Source: Rosenbergiella collisarenosi
GTDB taxonomy: Bacteria; Pseudomonadota; Gammaproteobacteria; Enterobacterales; Enterobacteriaceae
Assembly (NCBI RefSeq): GCF_018494085.1
Contig: NZ_JABBFP010000001.1
Span: 248,001-312,000 of the forward strand
Reading direction: 5' to 3'
DNA: 64,000 nt
The notes under the pieces are model-generated. The model had not been told where the DNA came from and did not search any database. It saw nothing but the letters and a program-made list of their open reading frames with translations. Positions 9,245-20,713 of this stretch are shown here, one piece after another. The position numbers and the translations under genes are program-made. Within the stretch, counting starts at the first letter, position 1. Each line of letters opens with the position of its first letter.

Positions 9245-9958
9245 ATGATGAATTCTGATTCAGAATCGTCTTCCCTTCGTGAAGATAAATTCGAACTAGC
9301 ATCAATATTGCGAACGTTTCACAAGCAACAACAAAGCTTAGCGTTGACTGCTTTCGACAACGATGTCGAAAATTTTAAATTAATAAGAGTCGAAGGTAGC
9401 CGTCTGCGGATCGCGCCGCTCCATGACAACGCCGTTTTGACACCGCAGTTAATGCTGATTGCGGAGGGGAGCGAGGCGAAGATTATCTTCAGTATTACTA
9501 ATGCCGTAATCGTCGAACAGCAAGGTCAACAACAGTGGCTCGCCGAATTGGTTCCGACCTTCTCTTATATCCAGCGTCGGCTGAATTTACGAGTGCCTGT
9601 GCCCTTACGTGAAAAATTTTCAATCGGTATCCATCTTCCGGGACATGTGCAGTTACAGCGGTTTTACGTCGATAATTTCTCGACAGGTGGTGTTGGACTG
9701 TTTAGTCGAGGGCTACCTAATCCTGCCTTCAAGAAGGGGGCGGTTTTTAAGAAAGTCGATCTCGATTTGGGTGAATATGGTGAGTATAAAGTTAACGTGG
9801 AGGTCATCTCATTGATCCCCGTTGATGAGCCGTCAGCCGACTATCCTGAGTTCACCCATAGGCTTTCCATGCGTTTTTTAAATCTGTCACTGATCACGCA
9901 AAGAACCTTTAATAAAATTGCTTATACCTTCGAAGTCAATTTTAACCGTCGACGCTGA
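9245..9958 (+). CDS. ycgR: YcgR-type flagellar brake, PilZ domain protein
   Basis: The protein has about 237 residues, close to E. coli YcgR (244). It has the same two parts: an N-terminal YcgR domain and a C-terminal PilZ domain. The c-di-GMP binding motifs are present: RRLNLR (the RxxxR element, about residues 111-116) and DNFSTGG (the D/NxSxxG element, about 143-149). With c-di-GMP bound, YcgR slows the flagellar motor. The start at 9245 was preferred because the AGAGG ribosome binding site abuts the ATG at 9236 but lies 9 nt before 9245; 9248 is also possible. No flagellar gene is nearby, so the symbol rests on domain order and similarity. Confidence 0.82.
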   Translation: MMNSDSESSSLREDKFELASILRTFHKQQQSLALTAFDNDVENFKLIRVEGSRLRIAPLHDNAVLTPQLMLIAEGSEAKIIFSITNAVIVEQQGQQQWLAELVPTFSYIQRRLNLRVPVPLREKFSIGIHLPGHVQLQRFYVDNFSTGGVGLFSRGLPNPAFKKGAVFKKVDLDLGEYGEYKVNVEVISLIPVDEPSADYPEFTHRLSMRFLNLSLITQRTFNKIAYTFEVNFNRRR

Positions 9959-10054
9959 CCGAACTGTATGAATTTTCTGAATTCTACTGTATTAATTACT
10001 CTTAACTCATTTATTTTCTATGCTTAGTGTACGAGAGATATAAAGGGGGTGTTG

Positions 10055-10597
10055 ATGGAGCTTGAAACAGAACATTTGCGTTTACGGCAGTGGCAAACCT
10101 CCGATCTGATTCCTTTTCGCGAAATGAATCAAGACCCCGCAGTGATGCGTTTTTTTATGAACCCACTCAGTGCTGAACAGAGTGATGAGTTAGCCAAAAC
10201 CTTTCGTTTAATTATTCAACGTAAAGGCTGGGGATTCTGGGCGGTAGAATTAAAAGCTACTGCCCAATTTATTGGATTTTGCGGCCTACATGAGCAGCCG
10301 AATAAATTTACTTTTTCGCCTTGTGTTGAGATTGGTTGGCGTTTCGCTTCTCCGTTTTGGTCCCGAGGTTTAGCGGCCGAGGCGGCGCAATGCGTTCTTC
10401 AGTTCGCCTTCGAAAACCTTAGCTTACAACAAGTTGTCGCATTCACGTCCGTACACAATCATCGGTCAGAACGGCTGATGCAGCGACTCAATATGGTCCG
10501 GCAGCGGACATTTCATCATCCCCATATTCCCAAAGAGCACGAACTCGCCGAACACTTGCTGTACGCACTACAGCGCTCTGAATATTTATTGTCCTAA
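10055..10597 (+). CDS. GNAT family N-acetyltransferase (RimJ/RimL type)
   Basis: The 180-residue protein has the GNAT fold of the Acetyltransf_3 group. It starts with the typical ETEHLRLRQWQTSDL, has the central WGFWAVE strand, and the acetyl-CoA site region is WSRGLAAEA (a variant of the R/Q-x-x-G-x-A/G motif), followed by NHRSERLMQRLNM. Relatives acetylate ribosomal protein N-termini, aminoacyl groups or small amines; the substrate here is not predictable. The ATG at 10055 is chosen because AAAGGGGG ends 5 nt before it; the upstream GTG and TTG codons overlap that site. It stands alone. Confidence 0.82.
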   Translation: MELETEHLRLRQWQTSDLIPFREMNQDPAVMRFFMNPLSAEQSDELAKTFRLIIQRKGWGFWAVELKATAQFIGFCGLHEQPNKFTFSPCVEIGWRFASPFWSRGLAAEAAQCVLQFAFENLSLQQVVAFTSVHNHRSERLMQRLNMVRQRTFHHPHIPKEHELAEHLLYALQRSEYLLS

Positions 10598-10715
10598 CTC
10601 AAGGCATTGAGTTAAAAGAACGATTTCTGACGATCTATCTCACGTTTTGCCGATATGGGGCTTGAGGCATAGTGATGACTCTGACAAATTGCCTGAACTA
10701 AGGTAAAGGAGTGAG

Positions 10716-11549
10716 ATGAAGATCGTCAAAATTCTGAACAATAACGCCGTTGTTGTTCAGCAAGGCTCAAAGGATGAGCAGATTATTATGGGTCGTGGTA
10801 TCGCCTTTCAGAAGCGCTGTGGCGACAGCGTCGATCACAGTAAAATTGAGAAGATCTTCGCACGGCAAAATAATCGACTGTTCGATCACTTTGTTGAGTT
10901 GATCCAACAGATCCCGCTTAACATCCTACTTACCTGCGATCGGATCGTGACTTATGCACGTGAACAACTGGGGCCTCTACAAGATAGTTTATTTATTTCC
11001 CTGGCTGACCACTGCTTTGGAGCCTTAGAGCGTAAACGTAATGGGATAACACTCCATAACCGTTTGCTGTGGGAAACTCAGCACCTTTATCCGAACGAGT
11101 ATCAAGTTGCTGTCTATGCGTTGAAAATTATTGAACAGCGGCTGGGAGTCTCACTGAAACTTGATGAAGCAGGGTTTATCACGCTTCATTTCGTGACGGC
11201 CCAGCTGCAAGGGGATATGCAGGAAGTCACTCAAGTGACCCGATTAATGCAAGAGATGCTGAACCTGGTCAAATATCACTTATGCATTGAGTATGATGAT
11301 AGAAGCTTACGCTATCAGCGCTTTGTCACCCATTTGAAATTTTTTGCACAACGTTGTTTATCGCATACTCCGCTCAGCAGTGAAGATCACGAGTTCACAG
11401 AGGCGATTCGACAACAGTACTCAGTGGCATGGGCCGCGGCAGAGGTAGTGGGTAAGCATCTTACGCAGCATTATCAGCATCCTATTCAATCAGAAGAATT
11501 ATTATTTCTAACGCTGCATATCGAGAAATTACGTAAAGAAGCGCAGTAA
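10716..11549 (+). CDS. bglG: BglG/LicT-family transcription antiterminator
   Basis: The 277-residue protein has the family's three domains: an N-terminal RNA-binding CAT domain (MKIVKILNNNAVVV, about residues 1-57), then two PTS-regulation domains (PRD1 about 70-170, PRD2 about 175-277). Conserved histidines are visible in SLADHCFG, FITLHFVTAQL and FLTLHIEKL. Proteins of this family bind a ribonucleic antiterminator in the nascent RNA and stop a terminator from forming; the EII of the sugar controls them by phosphorylation. The target is present immediately downstream of the gene. The ribosome binding site AAAGGAG is good. Confidence 0.93.
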   Translation: MKIVKILNNNAVVVQQGSKDEQIIMGRGIAFQKRCGDSVDHSKIEKIFARQNNRLFDHFVELIQQIPLNILLTCDRIVTYAREQLGPLQDSLFISLADHCFGALERKRNGITLHNRLLWETQHLYPNEYQVAVYALKIIEQRLGVSLKLDEAGFITLHFVTAQLQGDMQEVTQVTRLMQEMLNLVKYHLCIEYDDRSLRYQRFVTHLKFFAQRCLSHTPLSSEDHEFTEAIRQQYSVAWAAAEVVGKHLTQHYQHPIQSEELLFLTLHIEKLRKEAQ

Positions 11550-11555
11550 ATAACA

Positions 11556-11622
11556 GGGTTGTTACTACTTTAGGTAGGCAAAACCTGGGTCTCGCCAAAT
11601 AGGGTGGGGCCCGGGTTTTTTT
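11556..11622 (+). promoter_or_regulatory. Ribonucleic antiterminator overlapping a terminator (bgl switch)
   Basis: The 30-nt stretch at 11556-11585 begins GGGTTGTTACTACTTTAGG and ends GGCAAAACC. It matches the antiterminator RNA bound by BglG proteins. Its last 5 nt are the first arm of a terminator: AAACCTGGG (11581-11589) pairs with CCCGGGTTT (11610-11618, one G-U) and is followed by a run of seven T. The two folds are therefore mutually exclusive, the classic design for sugar-induced read-through from bglG into bglF. Confidence 0.93.
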
Positions 11623-11640
11623 GTTTTTACAGGGAGTTAA

Positions 11641-14964
<3,324 letters not shown>

Positions 14965-14981
14965 TAGCGATAACTGGAACT

Positions 14982-15011
14982 AAAAGAGGCATCTCAGGAT
15001 GCCTCTTTTTT
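14982..15011 (+). terminator. Terminator of the bgl operon
   Basis: A 12-bp perfect stem (AAAAGAGGCATC with GATGCCTCTTTT, 4-nt loop) followed by T residues lies 17 nt after the bglB stop. Confidence 0.92.
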
Positions 15012-15050
15012 CGTCTAACAAGTTATTAATGCCTTACTCTTATCCTAAAT

Positions 15051-16550
15051 TTAAAAAATCATCTTCATCCACGGATAACCGATGAATAGTAGAGCGAGTA
15101 AGAAAATCATTCCAAAAATCGAACCTAGCCGCCAATAATCTTTAGTGGGTAGATAACCGCTCCCGTAATAGATAGGACTAGGCCCTGTTCCATAAGGAGT
15201 AATGATCCCCATAATACCGAGCGACGTGACCAGCAGCAGGCAGAAAATAGGCATATCGATACCCGGGATAGCGGCACCAATAGTCAATATTGCTGGAAGC
15301 AGCGCGGTAGTATGAGCGGTTGAACTGGCAAAAAGATAGTGAAGTAGATAAAACGCTAAAAAGAGCATAACGGTAGCCGCTGTTGGACTAATTCCCGTTA
15401 ATAAAAGGCCGGCTTCTTGGCCCAACCAGCGGATAAACCCGACCCTTGCTAAACCATCAGCTAACGCGACTAAGGTGGCGAACCAGGCAAAGGTATTCCA
15501 AGCCGGTTTATTGCTGGTGATATCGTTCCACGATAGTACGCCGGTCCACAGCATCAAGACGACGACGAGTAATGCAGCCATCGCAGGTTCGATCCATGCG
15601 GTAGCGAAAATCCACATCAATAATGCACAGCAGACAAAGCAAAGCAGTAAAATCTCATTACGAGACATCTTGCCCAGTTTTTTCAATTCACTTGCTGCCC
15701 ATTGCGGAACTTGTTCATTGACCTTCACCTCGGGAGGATAAAGCCAATAGGCAAGTAGTGGCATTGTGATAATCAATAAGATCCCGACCGGTAGAAAAGC
15801 TAGAAACCATTTCCCCCACGTGATATCGATACCAACCACGCTTTTTACCAAGGCTAACGCTAATAAATTTGGGGCTAAAGCAGATAGAAACATTGAGCTA
15901 GTAATACAGGCTGCGGTGATGGCGACCCACATCAAGTACGAACCAATTCTTCGGGCGCTCGGGTCGTTAGGCTTCGAACCATATAAGGGTGGAAGGTTGG
16001 CGATAATAGGGTAAATGGTACCACCACTACGCGCGGTATTGGAGGGGGTGAACGGAGCGAGCAGTAGATCTGCGAATGTAATTGCGTAGCCTAACGTTAA
16101 GCTACGGCGTCCTAAAAACTTCACCAATATTAATGCTAGGCGTCGTCCTAAATTTGTCTTGTCATAGCCCGCTGCAAACATGAAGGCCCCGAAGATTAGC
16201 CATACAGTCGAGTTACTAAACCCGCTGACAGCCCATTTAAAGGCTTGATTAGCTGTTTTGAAATGAGGATCGGCGAGTTGTTCGGGACTGAATAACAGCC
16301 ATTGATTGAAGATGGCGACTACCACAATACCGGTTAAGCCGATGACTGCTCCCGGTAAGGGCTCGAAGATTAATCCGACAATGACTGCGGCGAAGATAGC
16401 AAAGAAGTGCCACGCATGAGGAGATAAACCGTCAGGAACTGGGGTGACTAATAGTAATAATGCGACAAGAGCGGGAAGGAGAAAAATAATTACTTTTTTA
16501 ATATTTCCCGATAGGGGGGGAGAAACGGTTTGTCCATTGCCCTTATTCAT
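15051..16550 (-). CDS. DASS-family dicarboxylate/citrate antiporter (CitT/TtdT type)
   Basis: The 499-residue inner-membrane protein belongs to the divalent anion:sodium symporter family, in the branch of E. coli CitT and TtdT (487 residues each). Conserved pieces include WLIFGAFMFAAGYDKTNLGRRLAL, LLAPFTPSNTARSGGTIYPI and GIITPYGTGPSPIYYGSGYL. CitT and TtdT exchange citrate or tartrate for succinate during anaerobic growth. The gene is divergent from a fumarate reductase gene, so exchange of an external dicarboxylate for succinate made inside is a good guess. The substrate is inferred from context. No strong ribosome binding site precedes the ATG. Confidence 0.88.
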   Translation of the reverse strand: MNKGNGQTVSPPLSGNIKKVIIFLLPALVALLLLVTPVPDGLSPHAWHFFAIFAAVIVGLIFEPLPGAVIGLTGIVVVAIFNQWLLFSPEQLADPHFKTANQAFKWAVSGFSNSTVWLIFGAFMFAAGYDKTNLGRRLALILVKFLGRRSLTLGYAITFADLLLAPFTPSNTARSGGTIYPIIANLPPLYGSKPNDPSARRIGSYLMWVAITAACITSSMFLSALAPNLLALALVKSVVGIDITWGKWFLAFLPVGILLIITMPLLAYWLYPPEVKVNEQVPQWAASELKKLGKMSRNEILLLCFVCCALLMWIFATAWIEPAMAALLVVVLMLWTGVLSWNDITSNKPAWNTFAWFATLVALADGLARVGFIRWLGQEAGLLLTGISPTAATVMLFLAFYLLHYLFASSTAHTTALLPAILTIGAAIPGIDMPIFCLLLVTSLGIMGIITPYGTGPSPIYYGSGYLPTKDYWRLGSIFGMIFLLALLFIGYPWMKMIF

Positions 16551-16695
16551 GAATAATCACTCAATAATGTATCGATGGAGGAGAAATACAGTCAAAATTA
16601 TCCCCACTATCATCAATTTTCTGCTCGGTGGGATGTTGATTTCTATCAAGAGATAAAAGAGTGCTTTCACGCTTCCAATAAAGTTTATGTATTTT

Positions 16696-16709
16696 TTGAT
16701 CCTAAACAA
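16696..16709. promoter_or_regulatory. FNR-like site upstream of the fumarate reductase gene
   Basis: TTGATCCTAAACAA matches the FNR consensus TTGAT-N4-ATCAA at nine of ten half-site positions. It lies in the 373-bp AT-rich gap (16551-16923) between two divergent genes with an expected anaerobic role, 215 bp upstream of the reductase start. No other gene or repeat is seen in the gap. Match only; binding is not shown. Confidence 0.45.
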
Positions 16710-16923
16710 ATTTCATGGTTTTTTATATAAATGATTTAAAAATCACTCGGTTAAATATTTGTTTGTTGTATTTTAAATTTGTGTTTAATTTATTTATAAC
16801 AGGTGTTTATTTATCTATTTATTACGGTTTTTTGATCTAGGCGAAGGGGAAGGAAAATAGGATCGGCTTATAGTGGTCGTTATAAATACCGTTAGCTATG
16901 CAATGATAGCCTCTGGAGCGCCA

Positions 16924-19713
16924 ATGGAACGTACACCTGTTTTTAATACCGCATTAAGCTTTACCCGAGGAAAAACCGTAAAGAATAGACTTCTTATGGC
17001 CCCGATGACGACCTGTAGTGGTTTTCACGATGGTAGCGTACCGCAAGATTTGGTTGATTATTATGGGCAACGCGCGCAGGGCTTAGGAGCCGTTATTGTT
17101 GAATGCTGTTTTATTGATCCACTCGGTCCAGCTTTTCCAGGAGCACTGGGTATTGATAACGATAAAAAAATCCCCGGTTTAGCGCGGGTGGCGAAGGCGA
17201 TTAAGCAGCAAGGCGCATTGGCTATCTTACAGATCTATCATGGTGGGCGGATGGTCGAACCCGAGTTAATCGGGGGAAGAACGCCAGTTGCCCCCAGCGC
17301 CGTTGCGGCGGCGCGTGAGGGGGCAACCATCCCCCGTGCATTGAACTTGGGGGAAATCGATGCGCTGATTACCAAATTTGGCGATGCCGTGAATCGGGCA
17401 ATCAAGGCCGGGTTTGATGGTGTAGAGATCCATGGCGCCAATACTTACTTACTTCAACAGTTTTATTCCCCTCACTCTAATCGTCGTGACGATCAGTGGG
17501 GCGGCGATAGAGAAAAACGTAGCCGTTTCCCCCTCGCGGTGCTCGATATTGCTCATCAAATAGCGGAGCGAGCCGAAGCCTCAGATTTTATTATTGGCTA
17601 TCGTTTCTCACCGGAGGAGATAGAAAAACCGGGTATTACCTTTGGCGATAGCCTCTATTTGCTAGAAAAACTGGCTGAGCGAGGGCTGGATTATGTGCAC
17701 TTCTCATTAGGCCATTGGTCGCGATCGTCGATTGTTGATCTTGAGGATCCTACGCCATTGATCGCGCGGTATCGTCAGGCTATTTCCTCAGGATCGTCGC
17801 TGGCTCAGGTGCCGGTGATCGGCGTAGGTGGAATAGTGAATAGAGCTGACGTCGAGAATGCTCTAAGAGCAGGTTACGATCTGCTAGCCGTGGGTAAAGC
17901 TTGTATCGTCTATCCCGATTGGTGGCAGCGTCTGAATGCAGGAGAAAACCTGAGTCTTGAGATGGCGAGTACGCAGCGGCAAGCGCTCTGTATCCCTGAA
18001 CCGCTGTGGCACTTCTCACTCGTCGATGCGATGATCCGTGATGAACAGAGCGCAGGTAAGAAATTTAAAGCCGGGATCTATCACGAAAAAGTCGAGGCCG
18101 AGGCGCTAAAACTAAATATCGACGTACAGCTTGATACTGATCGTATTACGGACATTAGACTCCAGCCGGATAGCTGCCTTGATGTCGATTTCACACAGAC
18201 CTTTGAGCAGCTGCGTACCCGTATGTTGGTCGCTAACAGTCCGTATGTCGACGCTATTGCGGGCGCGACGACGCAAAGTGAAGCGCTGAAAAAAGCGGTG
18301 TCACGTGCTTTGTCTACCTCATCTAAGCATTGGGCACAGGATAGTGGCGTCGATCCAGCTAGTTTAGAAAACTACGATGTGATTGTTATCGGGAGTGGTG
18401 GTGCAGGACTTGCCGCGGCGATTAACGCCCATGACTTGGGGGCGAAAGTAGTTATCGTCGAGCGGATGCCCACGATCGGAGGCAATACCCTTAAAGCATC
18501 AGTAGGAATGAACGCGGCCCAGACGACCTATCAGCGTGCGAAAGGAATTGAGGATACTAAAGCCTGTTTCTATGAAGAGACACTTCGCGGGGGGAAATAC
18601 AAGAATAACCCAGATTTGCTGCAGCAGTTTGTCGAGAGAGCACCCGCTGCAATTGACTGGCTCGCTAAGCAGCAGATTATTTTGAGTGATATTACTATCA
18701 CGGGGGGGATGAGTATTGACCGTACTCATCGGCCAGCAGACCGTTCTGCGGTCGGCGGTTTTCTGATCAGTGGGTTAGTCAAAAACCTTAACCAGCGTAA
18801 TATCGATGTGCTACTTGATACCAAAGCGGAAAGCATCGAATACCAAGACGACACCGTTATCGGGCTAACTGTGGTCGATGAATATGGCGAACGTCGGGTA
18901 TTACGGGCTAAAGCCATTATTGTCGCCACCGGCGGGTTTAGCGCGAATACAAAAATGGTGGAACATTATCGTCCGGAACTTACGGGGTTTGTGACGACTA
19001 ACCATAAAGGCGCAACGGGAAGTGGTATCACTTTATTACAGGCTCTGGGTGCCGAGACGGTTGATATGGCAGAAATCCAAATTCACCCTACGGTTGAACA
19101 GCGCAGTGCCTACCTAATCTCCGAATCGATTCGTGGAGGCGGGGCGATATTGGTGTCACAAGCCGGCGAACGATTCTGCAATGAAATGGATACCCGCGAT
19201 AAGGTCTCTGCACAGATCATTGCTCTAGCGGAGAAGAGTGCGTGGATCATCTTCGATGAGCAAGTCCGATCGCAAAATAAAGCGGCCGACGAATACCTCG
19301 CGAAAGGATTCGTGGTCCAAGGCAAAGATGCCCCGGATCTTGCTAAAAAGACCGGCATGGATCCCGATGTATTAGCGCATACCCTCGCGATATTTAACCA
19401 AGCGGTACGCCAACAGCAGGATCCGCAATTTGGACGAACCACGGCTTTACGCCACCCCCTGGAGAATGCGCCTTTCTACGCGATTAATATTGCGCCTGGC
19501 GTGCATCATACGATGGGCGGTGTTGCCATCTCCACCCAAGCACAGGTACTTGATACCCAACATCGACCCATAACCGGGTTATGGGCAGCGGGTGAAGTAG
19601 TGGGCGGGATCCATGGCGCGAACCGTATTGGTGGGAACGCGGTGGCGGATATCATTATTTTTGGTTTACTGGCGGGCGAACAGGCGGCTAACTGGGTCAA
19701 AACGAATATATAA
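16924..19713 (+). CDS. Soluble three-domain flavin NADH:fumarate (or acrylate) reductase
   Basis: The 929-residue protein fuses three flavin domains: an old-yellow-enzyme-like NADH:flavin oxidoreductase (about residues 1-370), an FMN_bind domain with a covalent-flavin motif (DAIAGATTQS, residues 443-452), and a FAD_binding_2 fumarate reductase domain (IVIGSGGAGLAAAI from about 482, active-site stretches GVHHTMGG and GANRIGGNAVADI near the C-terminus). This is the layout of the cytoplasmic NADH-dependent fumarate reductase of Klebsiella and acrylate reductase of Vibrio. There is no signal peptide. The downstream apbE would attach FMN to the threonine of the motif. The start at 16924 has GGAG 5 nt before it; in-frame starts at 16903 and the GTG at 16873 lack one. 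Confidence 0.88.
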   Translation: MERTPVFNTALSFTRGKTVKNRLLMAPMTTCSGFHDGSVPQDLVDYYGQRAQGLGAVIVECCFIDPLGPAFPGALGIDNDKKIPGLARVAKAIKQQGALAILQIYHGGRMVEPELIGGRTPVAPSAVAAAREGATIPRALNLGEIDALITKFGDAVNRAIKAGFDGVEIHGANTYLLQQFYSPHSNRRDDQWGGDREKRSRFPLAVLDIAHQIAERAEASDFIIGYRFSPEEIEKPGITFGDSLYLLEKLAERGLDYVHFSLGHWSRSSIVDLEDPTPLIARYRQAISSGSSLAQVPVIGVGGIVNRADVENALRAGYDLLAVGKACIVYPDWWQRLNAGENLSLEMASTQRQALCIPEPLWHFSLVDAMIRDEQSAGKKFKAGIYHEKVEAEALKLNIDVQLDTDRITDIRLQPDSCLDVDFTQTFEQLRTRMLVANSPYVDAIAGATTQSEALKKAVSRALSTSSKHWAQDSGVDPASLENYDVIVIGSGGAGLAAAINAHDLGAKVVIVERMPTIGGNTLKASVGMNAAQTTYQRAKGIEDTKACFYEETLRGGKYKNNPDLLQQFVERAPAAIDWLAKQQIILSDITITGGMSIDRTHRPADRSAVGGFLISGLVKNLNQRNIDVLLDTKAESIEYQDDTVIGLTVVDEYGERRVLRAKAIIVATGGFSANTKMVEHYRPELTGFVTTNHKGATGSGITLLQALGAETVDMAEIQIHPTVEQRSAYLISESIRGGGAILVSQAGERFCNEMDTRDKVSAQIIALAEKSAWIIFDEQVRSQNKAADEYLAKGFVVQGKDAPDLAKKTGMDPDVLAHTLAIFNQAVRQQQDPQFGRTTALRHPLENAPFYAINIAPGVHHTMGGVAISTQAQVLDTQHRPITGLWAAGEVVGGIHGANRIGGNAVADIIIFGLLAGEQAANWVKTNI

Positions 19714-19729
19714 CGATCAGGAGAGCGAT

Positions 19730-20659
19730 ATGGCCAATTATCAGGCAGTCATGATGGGTTCGCCGATTCGTCTATCGCTGTCCCGCAGTAATCCACAGCG
19801 TGCGCGCGCCGTTTTTCAGCTGATCAAACAGCAAGAAACGTTACTGAGCGCCAATAGGGATGATTCGCGATTGATGGCAGTTAACCGGGCAGCGGGTGAC
19901 CGTCCTATCGTTGTCCCGGCGGCACTTTTTCAGCTTGTCGCGCTTGCACAGCGAATAAGCCTATTACCGGGGAGTCTATTTAACCTGGCCATAGGCCCTT
20001 TGGTAAAGACTTGGCGTATTGGTTTTGCTGGGTGTTCGCCACCGCCCGTAACACAGATCCTCGATTCAATGCTGTTGATCGATCCTCACGATCTCATTCT
20101 CGATCCGGATAGTCAGTCGATCTTCTTACGAAAAAAGGGTATGGAGATCGACCTAGGAGCGATTGCGAAAGGCTATATCGCCGATAAGATCTGCCAGTAT
20201 TTGGCCGAACAACAAGAGCCCTTTGCGCTAATTAATCTGGGCGGGAATATTCATACCTTAGCACAGCCCGAGTACGGCCCTTGGCAAGTTGGCTTACAGA
20301 AACCTTTTGCCGCCGCGCAGACGCTGAGCGCGCGCTTGGCGATAAGCGGGCGTTCGGTCGTCACGTCTGGCGTATACGAGCGCTTTTTTCTCCACCAACA
20401 GCACCGTTATCATCATATTTTAGATAGCCGAACCGGCTATCCGTTGGATAACGATCTACTCAGCGTCACCGTGATCAGTGACTCCTCGTTAATCGGCGAT
20501 ATCTATAGCACCTTACTGTATGGAATGGGGCTAGAAGGTAGCTTAGCATGGCTTGAGCATCATCCTGAGCTAGAAGCCGTGATGATTACCCGCGATAACA
20601 AGGTTATCTGCTCGTCACAACGGCACTTCCAATGTCACGTTATTGATGAAAACCAGTAG
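19730..20659 (+). CDS. apbE: FAD:protein FMN transferase ApbE
   Basis: The 309-residue protein belongs to the ApbE flavin transferase family. Diagnostic pieces are MEIDLGAIAKGYIADKI, LINLGGNIHTL, GRSVVTSGVYERFF and HHILDSRTGYP. Family members transfer the FMN part of FAD to a threonine or serine of FMN_bind proteins, using Mg2+. The usual lipoprotein or Sec signal is absent, so this version should act in the cytoplasm, in line with its upstream neighbour, the three-domain reductase that carries the acceptor motif. It starts 17 nt after that gene with a CAGGAGAG ribosome binding site. An upstream in-frame ATG at 19613 lies inside the reductase gene and was rejected. Confidence 0.92.
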   Translation: MANYQAVMMGSPIRLSLSRSNPQRARAVFQLIKQQETLLSANRDDSRLMAVNRAAGDRPIVVPAALFQLVALAQRISLLPGSLFNLAIGPLVKTWRIGFAGCSPPPVTQILDSMLLIDPHDLILDPDSQSIFLRKKGMEIDLGAIAKGYIADKICQYLAEQQEPFALINLGGNIHTLAQPEYGPWQVGLQKPFAAAQTLSARLAISGRSVVTSGVYERFFLHQQHRYHHILDSRTGYPLDNDLLSVTVISDSSLIGDIYSTLLYGMGLEGSLAWLEHHPELEAVMITRDNKVICSSQRHFQCHVIDENQ

Positions 20660-20713
20660 TATTCTTAATCAATAATGCTTAGGGTAATTTCACCTACATT
20701 ATGGAGAATACCC

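Noticed and set aside
19613..19729. Extended N-terminus of ApbE
   Set aside because: It lies within the reductase gene; the ATG at 19730 has a good ribosome binding site and fits the family.
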